Assembly (NCBI GenBank): GCA_020636105.1
Contig: JACJYL010000001.1
Location: forward strand, 1,054,001 to 1,118,000
From: Lewinellaceae bacterium
Lineage (GTDB): Bacteria > Bacteroidota > Bacteroidia > Chitinophagales > Saprospiraceae
Direction of reading: 5' to 3'
DNA length: 64,000 nucleotides
This document shows, piece after piece, positions 20,544 through 29,697 of the stretch. Under the pieces are notes generated by a model. It did not search any database, was not told the DNA's origin, and saw only the letters and a list, made by a program, of their open reading frames with translations. The translations under genes were made by a program, and so were the position numbers. Position 1 is the stretch's first letter. Every line of letters starts with the position of its first letter.

Positions 20544-23500
20544 TTATTTACTTATCACCTTAAATGCTTTCATCCTATCATCATTTATGACCTTAAAAAT
20601 ATAAAGGCCCGTTCCTAAATTGCTCATATTCAGGCTATAAAATTCATCGTCCACTTGAAATTTAGTGATCAATTTACCTGTCTGGTCATACACCATAATT
20701 TCGTTTTTACCTTTGGGCAATTCCAAATGTAAAGTGTTCGTTACCGGATTAGGATAGTACTTTATTGAGAAATTCCACTCATAATCATTTACGGGGGTTA
20801 CCTCCTTACAACTCCCAATTTCATAGGTATCCTTGTGTTGGGAATTATTGCGTTCCACTTCTCCCGGAAATGAATAGGTGTAATAAAAATATATTTTAGT
20901 CCCTTCACTCGCATTCAGTGTATAAGGCACATTAGGTGTCACATTGTAGCCGGGAAGGCTATTTGCATTTGTTCCGTAATACAATATACAGGTCGGTGTG
21001 CCAACCCCTGCCGCCGAAGGAATAAAAGTTAAGGTTGGATTATTATTATCCGGAGAAAATTCATAATCGAAATCGCCATTATAAGAAGTACCATAACAGG
21101 AAGGTGCAGCGGTAATCGTGATATTGACCGGTGCCGATACCGTTGAACTGCCATCATTATCGTAGGCAATGGCGGTGATGCTGTACTCTCCGGGAATCGA
21201 AGACCAGTTAATCGTATAAGGAGCCTCTGTTAGGGTTCCGATAATTTCATTATTGACAAAAAATTCCACCTGTGTTACATATCCAGCCAAATCAGAGGCA
21301 GACGCTGCAATAAGGATTGGGTCATCTTCAATATATTCAGCATTATTCATTGGAGAGAAAATCGATACATTAGGAGCAATATTCGGGCTGGTGCTCGAAA
21401 TAATATAAACTTCATCGTCATCGGAATAACTGCCATTATCTACGGTTAACCTGACCAGGTAAACCCCTTCGTTTAAGGAAGATACCATCGGCTGAGCAAT
21501 CTGTGGATCAGAAAAAACCAGCATAGAAGGTCCGTATATTTGTTCCCAGGAATAAGCTAAACTCCCCCCTTCCGGGTCCGAACTATTGCTGCCATCCAGG
21601 TTGGTCGTTGTCTCCGGAAGAACCACAAGCAGGTTGTCCCCTGCATCGGCTACCGGCTGATCATAATCAAGAGGAGATTCATAAGTAAACGTCATGCTGC
21701 CCAGATTTAATTCTCCATTGTCAAAAAATACCCTCAGAACCTGCTTCCCGATTTTCAGGGGAATATTATTAACGGTCTTATTAGTCCAGGTATTCCAGGA
21801 TCCTGTATTGTTTACCGTGATGGAAGGGCTGATTATTTCCCCATCGGATTCCAACCGAAAAGGCCCTCCCCCATTTTCATTGCCACTGGCATACCTGAAA
21901 ACAAGCGTATAATAACCTGCCTGCTGCACATCAACAGTGTATTCCAACCACTCCCCTGGAGATATCCAGCCTACATACCCCCCTTCTGAAAAATCCAGCG
22001 AAGCATCGACATATTCATTAAGCCTGAAATCTCCGTCATTGCCGGGGCTGGCATCACTGTAAGAAATATCCTGACCTATGCCTCCTTCAAAAATATCATA
22101 AGAAGCAGCCGAAAAGGAACCGGGAATTGCTATGGGATCCCCTAAATAAGGCAATTGTTCTCCAACAATCACTGAAACCAGATTGCTGACATTAAAATTA
22201 CTGCCTTCATAAATCTTTGCGTAAAAATTATGTTTCCCCGCAAACAGATTATCCGCCGTTAAAACATAGGGAGCCTGGGTAATTTGGCCTATCAGGTTTC
22301 CACTATCAAAAAATTCAATACTGTCGGCTGTGCCTCCGTTGATGACGATGCTCAATTCGACACTTCCTCCGGGGTAAGCCCTCTGGAAACTGGAGGATAA
22401 TATCCCACTCAAAGCAATGTCTTTACTGGTAGCCATGCTTTCCGCAGGCACTTCAAGTACATATCCATCAGAAAAGGTGACACTAACGGGCTGATCGGAA
22501 TAGTTGTGAGCGGTGTAAATTATCTCTCCGTCGTTATTGAAAGCCACGCCTAGAGGGGAATCTGCCGTTACAGAAGTGTCAACATTCCCCAACACATTCA
22601 TGGAGTGCAACCAATGATAGGTCTGAGCATCTGAAATGCCAAATTTCAGGGATCTGTCAGGATAGGAATCATACAATTGAATGGCCAATTCCGGATTGAT
22701 AAAGGACAAATACTTCCACATGACATCATGCCAGAGGTTATCGTTGGCCTCGTTGGATAAAATGCCCGTATTTTCTTCTATTTCATTCCAAAGTTGTTCT
22801 ACGTAATTTAAATTATGCCCCAAATACAGGGAGCCTCCATGTATGGGGTACATTTCGATCCCATAGGAAGCCGCAATATCATTGGTCCAAAAAGTGCCGT
22901 TATCATAACTGTTTCCCCAAACGCGCGAAACAAGACTGTATGGCTGGGAAGGAGCAAAATTACGGTCATACATATCAAACCAATATTCTTCAATGGCTGA
23001 TTGCTCTGTGGTGTATAAATAAATGCCTAAATCCCTGATATCATCATTGCCTGTAATAGCCCCCCAATGAATGAGAGAGGAATTAAACTGCATACTCTCA
23101 GAGGTCGATTCCTGATCATTTCCCTGGGGAAAGGTGGCAAATCCGTTGGCCCAGCAATGCCCGGCGTAGGGGCTGAAATTGCGTAAGAATGGGAACATCT
23201 CGTCATTACGGTCACCTCCGGCAGCATCGCGAACCAATAAATTGACCATTTCACCCCATTGATTTGCCCAGCCCGGTTCAAATTGTTCCACAAAAGCCGC
23301 TGCATGGATAAAATACCCCCAATGAAAATGGTGATCATTTAAATTTCCATCCTGCCCATGACCTGCCGGATAACCGATCATCGCCGACCAGGTTTGGTTG
23401 TAATAAAACAAAAAAGCCACTTCATCTGAATTAGCACTTAACCAATCCTCCAACCTGTTTTTTATGGTGGTTAACATCTTATCTCTTGCGGTGGTATTCC

Positions 23501-24671
23501 CGATTAAATCCGCTATACGCGCCGTTTGGATTAAGCGATTCATCATTTGCCCTTCATTATAGGAATCGGTCCAGGTGCTCAACCCGTCATTTTCCAATAA
23601 TTGAACCTTTTGGTTTATTTTTTGAAGATCAAATCCATCGCTATAATTATCTACATAAGGAAGCGTGGGTAAAATACCATAAAAAGTGTTCTCTACACTA
23701 AACCTGTTTCCATCCAGTGTTTTTAAAGCTCCCCGAACAGAGGTATAGGAATACTGGTCAGGTAGAGGAGAATCGTTCGCCAGGTTCGCCCATTGGTGGG
23801 GAAGTAAGCCCAATAGCATGGTGGTGTCCTGCCCTTCTTTCACCTCCGTTTCAACCATAAAATCGGTCCTCACCACGGAAGTATTGATATCGTAATTCCA
23901 GGTGGTCACGGTGTTTGAAGGGAACACATAAGCGTATTTTTTATATTCATTGGCAACAGTGGTAATGCTGGCTGCATCCAGTGGAATAAATGCCATGGAC
24001 CAGTAATTTTTTCCATTCAGGGCAGAGGTGTAGGTATCCCCATTTTGGGTCCAGACACTGCCGACAGGAGCATAAACGGCAAAATCTGCCCCGTTCCTTG
24101 CATCGGTAATGATCAACATTTCGTCCTCAATGACAACGGAACCCTGGGTGATCTTAATTTGAGCTTCATCGGCAGAATCTTTGGTAAAATACAAAAATGG
24201 CATGCCGATACCCGCGGTGGTCTGAAAGTGATGCGTTGCATTGCTCCAATCCATGGTAACCGTCCAGTCAGAAAAATCAGCGACGTTTGCTGCCGCTGCA
24301 TTTAACCCCGTCACCCCTACCGTGACCGGCAAAACATCATCAATCACGCCCCAGGGGATATACGTTACGACTAAACCGCTATTGACCGTTTTAAGCGTAT
24401 AGGGGTAATTGAATAAATTGTCTGCATGACTATTTTTTATCTTAGCCGACCACCAATCGTTTGTTGGAACCGGTTTGGTTGCCGCAATTCCAGTAGTAAA
24501 AGGGGTGCCTGACGGATAGGTATTTCTACCCGCAGCATCCACTCCAGGGAATTGAGTGGTATAACTACCACTGCCCACGTTCACAATTTGCCCGGATGAG
24601 TCAAAACAAAAGTAACCAACCAACAAAAAAATAAGGTTGAATTTCAAAAGGTAGAAACGTTGATTTTTCAT
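20544..24671 (-). CDS. GH81 endo-beta-1,3-glucanase, multimodular, T9SS-secreted
   Basis: 1375 residues with a signal peptide (ends GQ, about residue 28). The catalytic GH81 domain spans about residues 40-700. It has the characteristic DHHFHWGYF segment near residue 445 (catalytic acid region) and GNDQESTSES near 522 (glutamates of the active site). Behind it come an Ig-like segment (about 770-850), a CBM6-type domain (about 880-1005, WISPGEWLEYTVDV), a PKD-type domain (about 1015-1100, ADAGDNLLVVLPETTT), a second Ig-like domain, a CBM56-like beta-glucan-binding domain (about 1189-1285) and a type A T9SS sorting domain. It should cut beta-1,3-glucans such as laminarin outside the cell. Confidence 0.92.
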   Translation of the reverse strand: MKNQRFYLLKFNLIFLLVGYFCFDSSGQIVNVGSGSYTTQFPGVDAAGRNTYPSGTPFTTGIAATKPVPTNDWWSAKIKNSHADNLFNYPYTLKTVNSGLVVTYIPWGVIDDVLPVTVGVTGLNAAAANVADFSDWTVTMDWSNATHHFQTTAGIGMPFLYFTKDSADEAQIKITQGSVVIEDEMLIITDARNGADFAVYAPVGSVWTQNGDTYTSALNGKNYWSMAFIPLDAASITTVANEYKKYAYVFPSNTVTTWNYDINTSVVRTDFMVETEVKEGQDTTMLLGLLPHQWANLANDSPLPDQYSYTSVRGALKTLDGNRFSVENTFYGILPTLPYVDNYSDGFDLQKINQKVQLLENDGLSTWTDSYNEGQMMNRLIQTARIADLIGNTTARDKMLTTIKNRLEDWLSANSDEVAFLFYYNQTWSAMIGYPAGHGQDGNLNDHHFHWGYFIHAAAFVEQFEPGWANQWGEMVNLLVRDAAGGDRNDEMFPFLRNFSPYAGHCWANGFATFPQGNDQESTSESMQFNSSLIHWGAITGNDDIRDLGIYLYTTEQSAIEEYWFDMYDRNFAPSQPYSLVSRVWGNSYDNGTFWTNDIAASYGIEMYPIHGGSLYLGHNLNYVEQLWNEIEENTGILSNEANDNLWHDVMWKYLSFINPELAIQLYDSYPDRSLKFGISDAQTYHWLHSMNVLGNVDTSVTADSPLGVAFNNDGEIIYTAHNYSDQPVSVTFSDGYVLEVPAESMATSKDIALSGILSSSFQRAYPGGSVELSIVINGGTADSIEFFDSGNLIGQITQAPYVLTADNLFAGKHNFYAKIYEGSNFNVSNLVSVIVGEQLPYLGDPIAIPGSFSAASYDIFEGGIGQDISYSDASPGNDGDFRLNEYVDASLDFSEGGYVGWISPGEWLEYTVDVQQAGYYTLVFRYASGNENGGGPFRLESDGEIISPSITVNNTGSWNTWTNKTVNNIPLKIGKQVLRVFFDNGELNLGSMTFTYESPLDYDQPVADAGDNLLVVLPETTTNLDGSNSSDPEGGSLAYSWEQIYGPSMLVFSDPQIAQPMVSSLNEGVYLVRLTVDNGSYSDDDEVYIISSTSPNIAPNVSIFSPMNNAEYIEDDPILIAASASDLAGYVTQVEFFVNNEIIGTLTEAPYTINWSSIPGEYSITAIAYDNDGSSTVSAPVNITITAAPSCYGTSYNGDFDYEFSPDNNNPTLTFIPSAAGVGTPTCILYYGTNANSLPGYNVTPNVPYTLNASEGTKIYFYYTYSFPGEVERNNSQHKDTYEIGSCKEVTPVNDYEWNFSIKYYPNPVTNTLHLELPKGKNEIMVYDQTGKLITKFQVDDEFYSLNMSNLGTGLYIFKVINDDRMKAFKVISK

Positions 24672-24728
24672 CTGTTTAAAAATTTATTAATGTTTTGAAA
24701 ATGAAGTGATTAACAAATTTTTAAACAG
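24672..24728 (-). promoter_or_regulatory. 14-bp inverted repeat abutting the GH81 start codon
   Basis: Perfect arms CTGTTTAAAAATTT (24672-24685) and AAATTTTTAAACAG (24715-24728), separated by 29 nt. The proximal arm directly touches the ATG at 24671. It could be a dimeric regulator's operator or, in the mRNA, a stem hiding the initiation region. Confidence 0.55.
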
Positions 24729-24747
24729 ATGTAACCACTACGTTTTC

Positions 24748-24818
24748 GCATAAACTTTTTTAATCATAGGTGAATGGTATGCCTGCCTGGCAGCAGACAG
24801 GCTTAAAAAAGTTTATGC
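24748..24818. repeat. 71-bp hairpin element with 16-bp arms
   Basis: Perfect 16-bp arms GCATAAACTTTTTTAA and TTAAAAAAGTTTATGC enclose a second, GC-rich hairpin (GCCTG ... CAGGC, 24781-24802). It lies in the 445-bp gap upstream of the GH81 gene, between the 14-bp inverted repeat and the M28 peptidase. It looks like a palindromic intergenic element; the rest of the gap (24819-25115) is AT-rich and shows nothing further. Confidence 0.55.
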
Positions 24819-25115
24819 TCATTTCATATTTAAATATTCTGGAAAAAATGAAGGCTTTTTTGATTTATGGAGAAAACCAGGGCATTTATAATCATTTGCC
24901 CTTGGTCCATGTATGGCGCTTCAAGTCAAAGTAAAATATTATTCAGTTCAAATATCGTTTTGTAAATATTTTAAAAAGAATATTATACTACGACAATTGC
25001 ACTACCTCAGCAATAATAATTAGAAATTTCTGAGTTTGGAAGATGATTTGTTGCAGGCGTTAAATCCTGTACATAGAAAAGAGGAAAAGTAAGGGGCAGG
25101 AATTAACCCCAAAAA

Positions 25116-26000
25116 TTACTGAAAGGAATTCAGCCAGTTCAGCATTACTTTTTCAACAGACAATAATCCTTCAAAATTGAGGTATTCTATGTCATCCGTC
25201 GTTTTATGGTAATCGATGTGCCGGCCAGTGGTAAAGGTTACCACAGATATATTGCGTTCCAGGAACCACTTTGTATCCAGGATACCGACGCGGTCAAAAG
25301 TGCTTTTCACCAGCCTGACCTTTTCTGCTTGCGCTCCGGAAAATGAAGTCAATAAATCCGGAGAACAATCGTAATACAAGGCGCCACTATTATCCAGGCG
25401 ACCCACCATATCAAAATTCATCGTAAAGGCGATGGGTTTGTACTTCTTTTTTAAATGACCTGCGAAATATTTAGACCCAAATAATCCTATCTCATGCCCG
25501 GAATAGGCTACAAAAAGAAAATTATACCGAGCCTTTTTTTGGGCAAGTATTCTCGCCATGTCCAACATTAAAGCCACACCGGAAGCATTGTCGTCCGCTC
25601 CATTGTGCACTTCATCGGTCTTTTTACTCAGGGAACGTGATCCTCCCAGCCCCAGGTGATCATAGTGGGCCGAAATGACAATGGTCTTTTTTGCGTGGTT
25701 ATTCACAAATCCTATAACATTCTGTGACTTTAAACGCAGGGAATCCAGCTCAATCCTGAAATATTGATGCCTGACCTGGCAATGCGGAATTTTGTGGAAT
25801 TCCTGTGCGATGAAATCGGCGGCCAGCACTTCCTGTTCAGACCCCGTGGCTCTGCCCTGCATTTCATCGGATGCGAGAAATCCCACCACCTTTTTCATAT
25901 AATCAATGCTAAGTGAATCCGACGGCTGACTGGATAGTGCCATCGCAAGAAACATAAAGAGCGGGATAAAGCTTGGTGAAATGTAAAATTTAAAATGCAA
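25116..26000 (-). CDS. M28 family zinc aminopeptidase-like protein
   Basis: 294 residues with a hydrophobic signal-like N-terminus. The M28 metal ligands can be traced: His in SAHYDHLGLGG, Asp in NGADDNASGV, Glu in SGHEIGLFGS, Asp in MNFDMVGRL and His in HIDYHKTTDD. The residue before the Glu ligand, normally the catalytic Glu of an EE pair, is His here (GHE). Members release amino acids from peptides outside the cytoplasm. The substitution leaves activity uncertain, although GHE variants may be a natural subgroup in Bacteroidota. Confidence 0.85.
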   Translation of the reverse strand: MHFKFYISPSFIPLFMFLAMALSSQPSDSLSIDYMKKVVGFLASDEMQGRATGSEQEVLAADFIAQEFHKIPHCQVRHQYFRIELDSLRLKSQNVIGFVNNHAKKTIVISAHYDHLGLGGSRSLSKKTDEVHNGADDNASGVALMLDMARILAQKKARYNFLFVAYSGHEIGLFGSKYFAGHLKKKYKPIAFTMNFDMVGRLDNSGALYYDCSPDLLTSFSGAQAEKVRLVKSTFDRVGILDTKWFLERNISVVTFTTGRHIDYHKTTDDIEYLNFEGLLSVEKVMLNWLNSFQ

Positions 26001-26101
26001 AATGTAAAAGGTAAAAGGTAAAAGAATTAAAAATCAGTAGGTTATGGTATCAAAAGGTCTGGTTTAATGATTTTAATTTCCTTGGTTTGGTTTATTTAAA
26101 A

Positions 26102-26139
26102 ATGAGTCATACCATACACGAAGTATTGGTATGACTCAT
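26102..26139 (-). terminator. Stem-loop terminator, 13-bp stem
   Basis: Arms ATGAGTCATACCA and TGGTATGACTCAT around a 12-nt loop, about 30 bp beyond the stop of the collagen-like gene. The T-run on the minus strand is short (TTTT), so termination strength is uncertain. Confidence 0.6.
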
Positions 26140-26169
26140 GATTTATAAATGGGTTAAAAAACGTATCGG

Positions 26170-28602
26170 TTATTTCCCGTCTTCAGCCGGACGCTTAACC
26201 GTAGCTAAATGTTCAGGAAGCTGACCAAACTGAAGGGATGATCCGTCCCACCAGATACCCATGGCATTTCCTTCGATGTTTCCATCAGAGTACAATACCT
26301 GCTGAATATTCCGATCGAAATCAGTAGCACTTACAATTTGGGTAGCCAATTCCATTTTGTTGTTGTCGATGCGGTTCCCCACAGCGATCCAGGAAATGGC
26401 AGTAGTGCTGGTTCCATGCATCAATTCCTTTACGGTAAATCCGTTTCTGTCCACAGAAGCAATATAAAGTCCGTTGCATTCACCGTTAGGGGTAACTGTT
26501 ACCACCGGCGTTTCGCCAAGTAGCCCTTGATACTCCGAAGAAAATGAAACAAACGCTGTTCCATTGGTTAAAGTTATGGTTCCTTTAGCATACACGGTAG
26601 CTTCAGTGCTTGAAACGGTGTAAACGGGTGTAACGCCATCATTTACTTTTACCAACTCAACATTTTTGCCCAAAGTGTAAACGTTGCCACTGTTGTACTG
26701 GGCAAAAAGTTCTCCCGAGTTCAGCTGACCAATGACTGATCCCTGTGAAGTCGATCCAATGAGGTCTCCGTAGAACCCCCCGCCAATACCAATGGCTTCA
26801 GCATTGGGAAGGTATCCCGCTCCACCAGCGTAACCAGCAGACCCGTAAACACCGTAAGTGCCAGAGGCACTATTTTTATATCCAAGAGATCCCCAGTAGG
26901 CGCCGGAATAATAACCGCCTAAAACACCCCCTGTTCTGGTGTAATCATTCCAGCTATGCCCGGTTACACCGAATGCATATTCATCACCCCAGTAGTTGTA
27001 TCCACTCATTGCACTGTTTGTTCCAGTCACACCATAGGTAGTACCATCATTTTGGCTATCACGAGTTCGATAACCATAAATGGTAGACTGACCATCCCCG
27101 TTCCCTGTCAATTGATATCTGTAAACATATAATTGACTTGTAGGGCTTGGCGCAGCATTGATACCAACACCGGTTCCATTATCCTGTATTTGTGAGTTAC
27201 CTCCTGTAGTAGCGCCAGTGAATTTCACAACGTAGTTCGGTGTTCCACTGATATTAGCTGATCCTGCAGGTCCTGCAGGTCCTGTGGCGCCTGGAACACC
27301 CTGAGGTCCAATGGGTCCTACAGGTCCTGTGGCGCCAGTTGGTCCTGTCGCTCCTGTGGCTCCATTAGCGCCTGGAACACCCTGAGGTCCAATGGGTCCA
27401 ATGGGTCCTGTGGGTCCAATGGGTCCAATGGGTCCAATGGGTCCTGTGGCGCCAGTTGGTCCTGTCGCTCCTTGTGGGCCTATTGGTCCGGCAGGTCCTG
27501 TGGCACCTATGGCACCTATTGGTCCGGCAGGTCCTGTGGCGCCTTGTGGGCCGGGTACGCCCTGTGGTCCTGTGGCACCTGTGGCACCTATTGGTCCGGT
27601 GGCGCCTTGCGGGCCTATTGGCCCGGCAGGTCCTGTGGCACCTATTGGTCCGGTGGCGCCTTGTGGGCCTATTGGCCCGGCAGGTCCTGTAGCACCTGTA
27701 GCACCTATTGGCCCGGCAGGTCCTGTGGCGCCTGTAGCACCTATTGGCCCGGCAGGTCCTGTGGCGCCTTGTGGGCCGGGTACGCCCTGTGGTCCCTGTG
27801 GTCCGGTATCAGGTTCTACCCAGGCATAATTACCCAGGCCATTCGTCGATAATACCTGGCCATTAGAGCCTCCTGCTGGCAATTCGATTTCGTTGGTCGG
27901 ATCAAGGTCGTTATCTGCCAGGAGATGCGCGGCAAAGGCGGCGGTTGAGGCATTCAAATATCCTTTGGTCACAGCATCCTGCATATCCACAGGATCCGCG
28001 AGGTTTTTGATATTGTTCCCACTCATCTGAAGATCACCGCCTGGCAGTAAGCGCATGCGCTCCTGGTTGTTGGTTCTGAAAACCAATGCTTTGGCATCGG
28101 TGGTACCCAGGAACTGGTATTTGTCCAGAACACCATCATTGCCATTGGTTTTCCAATAAGGGCCTGCTGCTTTTTCAGAAGGGTTGTCGCCGGTTAATTT
28201 TCCGGCCGTTCCTGCATGAAAAGCATAAGGTACTGACAACAACCGCGTCGTGTTTATCGAAACAAAGGCATCGTCTATCTTGAGTGCGATATCCATCCAT
28301 ACCTCGGTGCTTGCCCAGGATACTTCCGAGAAATCACCTATTGCTCCACTTCCTTGTCCGATGACTACGTTGAATAAACCTAAAGCAGTCGTCGTCACAT
28401 CATGGATCTCGCTGTACATCACCTTACCCTGGGGGCCTTCTCCCAACAGGCTCACTTTTAATTGGATCGGCTCACCAGCCAATACCTTGCCCTCAGTATT
28501 GCGGGCGACCGCCTGGTAATTCATGCCCTGTGGCACACTTTGAGCCACAAGGCTGAGCGATATGCCTAAAAGCAGCACTAAAAATAATAGTCCTCTTTTC
28601 AT
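26170..28602 (-). CDS. Secreted collagen-like repeat protein
   Basis: 810 residues with a signal peptide (ends VAQ). The N-terminal 130 residues (VPQGMNYQAVARNTEGKVL ... LLSVPYAFHAGTAGKL) are the conserved head found on many secreted Bacteroidota repeat proteins. A linker (MQDAVTKGYLNAST) follows, then about 180 residues of uninterrupted Gly-X-Y triplets (GPQG, GATGPAGPIG), able to form a collagen-like triple helix. The C-terminal 350 residues are glycine- and tyrosine-rich and end in a beta-rich domain. No sorting domain is seen at the end. It probably forms a surface filament or spike, and it lies 24 bp after the 28627-29130 gene in what looks like an operon. Confidence 0.82.
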   Translation of the reverse strand: MKRGLLFLVLLLGISLSLVAQSVPQGMNYQAVARNTEGKVLAGEPIQLKVSLLGEGPQGKVMYSEIHDVTTTALGLFNVVIGQGSGAIGDFSEVSWASTEVWMDIALKIDDAFVSINTTRLLSVPYAFHAGTAGKLTGDNPSEKAAGPYWKTNGNDGVLDKYQFLGTTDAKALVFRTNNQERMRLLPGGDLQMSGNNIKNLADPVDMQDAVTKGYLNASTAAFAAHLLADNDLDPTNEIELPAGGSNGQVLSTNGLGNYAWVEPDTGPQGPQGVPGPQGATGPAGPIGATGATGPAGPIGATGATGPAGPIGPQGATGPIGATGPAGPIGPQGATGPIGATGATGPQGVPGPQGATGPAGPIGAIGATGPAGPIGPQGATGPTGATGPIGPIGPIGPTGPIGPIGPQGVPGANGATGATGPTGATGPVGPIGPQGVPGATGPAGPAGSANISGTPNYVVKFTGATTGGNSQIQDNGTGVGINAAPSPTSQLYVYRYQLTGNGDGQSTIYGYRTRDSQNDGTTYGVTGTNSAMSGYNYWGDEYAFGVTGHSWNDYTRTGGVLGGYYSGAYWGSLGYKNSASGTYGVYGSAGYAGGAGYLPNAEAIGIGGGFYGDLIGSTSQGSVIGQLNSGELFAQYNSGNVYTLGKNVELVKVNDGVTPVYTVSSTEATVYAKGTITLTNGTAFVSFSSEYQGLLGETPVVTVTPNGECNGLYIASVDRNGFTVKELMHGTSTTAISWIAVGNRIDNNKMELATQIVSATDFDRNIQQVLYSDGNIEGNAMGIWWDGSSLQFGQLPEHLATVKRPAEDGK
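27256..27806 (-). repeat. Gly-X-Y coding repeat
   Basis: A low-complexity 9- to 27-bp periodic stretch encoding the collagen-like triplets of the 26170-28602 gene. Long open frames on other strands here come from this periodicity. Confidence 0.85.
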
Positions 28603-28626
28603 TGTTATTAATTTTTGATTTGTGAG

Positions 28627-29130
28627 TTAGTTTATTTTACTGATTTTAAAAGTGCGCAGGAGTACGCCATTTTCATCCCGAAGCATCAGGCTGTAGAGGG
28701 CTGCCGGATATCTGCTCAGGTCCCATTCCAGCTGTTCTCCCGGCAAGTTGACTTTAGCCGTTTCCAGGCGATTGCCCTGAAAATCCCACAGTTCTATTGC
28801 GCCTTCACCTTGCCATTCAGCACCGATCCGGATCGACAATGTCGAACTCACCGGGTTTGGTGCTACACTGAATTGCAGGCCGTCGGCCATTATTTTTGCG
28901 GGCGTTTCAAAGGTTTCTTCCACCAACAGCATCGGTTGATGAAAGCCTTGGGTCAACAGGCCATCTGAGGTGGCAAGCGTGCTTACCGCCATTTCGCCCA
29001 GCGTCCAGTCCAGCGTAATGCCGGGACCTTTCGCTGTGCTGCCCGCAGCGGAAAATACCATTGGATCTTGCTGAGCCATGACAAAAATTGCCAAAACCAT
29101 AGCTGTCCAAAGACACAGAATTTTTTTCAT
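28627..29130 (-). CDS. Small secreted protein with T9SS sorting domain
   Basis: 167 residues: a signal peptide (ends AQQ), a short segment typical of such proteins (SAAGSTAKGPGITLDWTLGE, then LTQGFHQP) and a type A sorting domain filling the C-terminal half (FSVAPNPVSSTLSIRI ... LLRTFKISKIN). Proteins of this layout are usually encoded just upstream of large collagen-like or repeat surface proteins, as here, where the next gene starts 24 bp on. Function unknown; a surface partner of the collagen-like protein is likely. Confidence 0.78.
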   Translation of the reverse strand: MKKILCLWTAMVLAIFVMAQQDPMVFSAAGSTAKGPGITLDWTLGEMAVSTLATSDGLLTQGFHQPMLLVEETFETPAKIMADGLQFSVAPNPVSSTLSIRIGAEWQGEGAIELWDFQGNRLETAKVNLPGEQLEWDLSRYPAALYSLMLRDENGVLLRTFKISKIN

Positions 29131-29440
29131 ACAAGAAAATTTAAATTAATTAAAAATTGAGCAATTGTGAGGAATCGAGGGCCGATAAAGTACTTTTCTT
29201 AATCAGCTCAGGCCGTTTTTGCTGTTTCTTATGTTTATCTTTTACTGCTCTTTTTAAAAAATGTTGCAAAATGATTAATAAAAATTAAGAAATAATGTGA
29301 TTAAACAATTAAACCAATAAATATTTTAAAAAATTACATAAATTAAAATAAACAGCCAACATACAAACACAAAGACTTATAAAATTTTACGCCGTGATCC
29401 TGAGAGGTGTCCCCACGAAATGTTAAGCCTTGATGCTCAA

Positions 29441-29600
29441 TATTTAAAAAACAGGTAGTGAGGTGACATCCTCGTATATGGCTTGTGAGATAGTAGCTAA
29501 AGGTGTCATCTCAGTGCGCATTATTTAAAACAGGGTACCTGAGGTGACATCTTCGTGCAAAGCCTGCGAGGCTAGTAAAAGGTGTCATCTCAGTGCGGGC
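29441..29600. repeat. Two tandem ~80-bp units with internal inverted repeats
   Basis: In the 567-bp gene-free stretch 29131-29697, two units start TATTTAAAA (29441 and 29522). Each holds GAGGTGACATC (29460, 29541) and, about 31 nt later, GGTGTCATCTC (29502, 29581), which pair as an inverted repeat. Both end CTCAGTGCG. A third partial copy (GAGAGGTGTC) begins near 29402. Each unit could fold as a hairpin. The remainder of the gap is AT-rich and shows nothing else. Confidence 0.65.
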
Positions 29601-29697
29601 AATAGAATAAATTTAACAACCTGTAGCTATATCATAAGCAGAAATTGCGGATATTGCATATCATTTCCTGGAGGGAAAGTCCCAGGATGAAAGCATT

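Noticed and set aside
27392..27852. Plus-strand frames rich in Gly-Pro opposite the collagen-like gene
   Set aside because: Artefacts of the Gly-X-Y coding repeat read in other frames.
29441..29600. Possible short CRISPR array
   Set aside because: Only two to three units of about 80 bp, repeated along their whole length; no repeat-spacer alternation and no cas genes.
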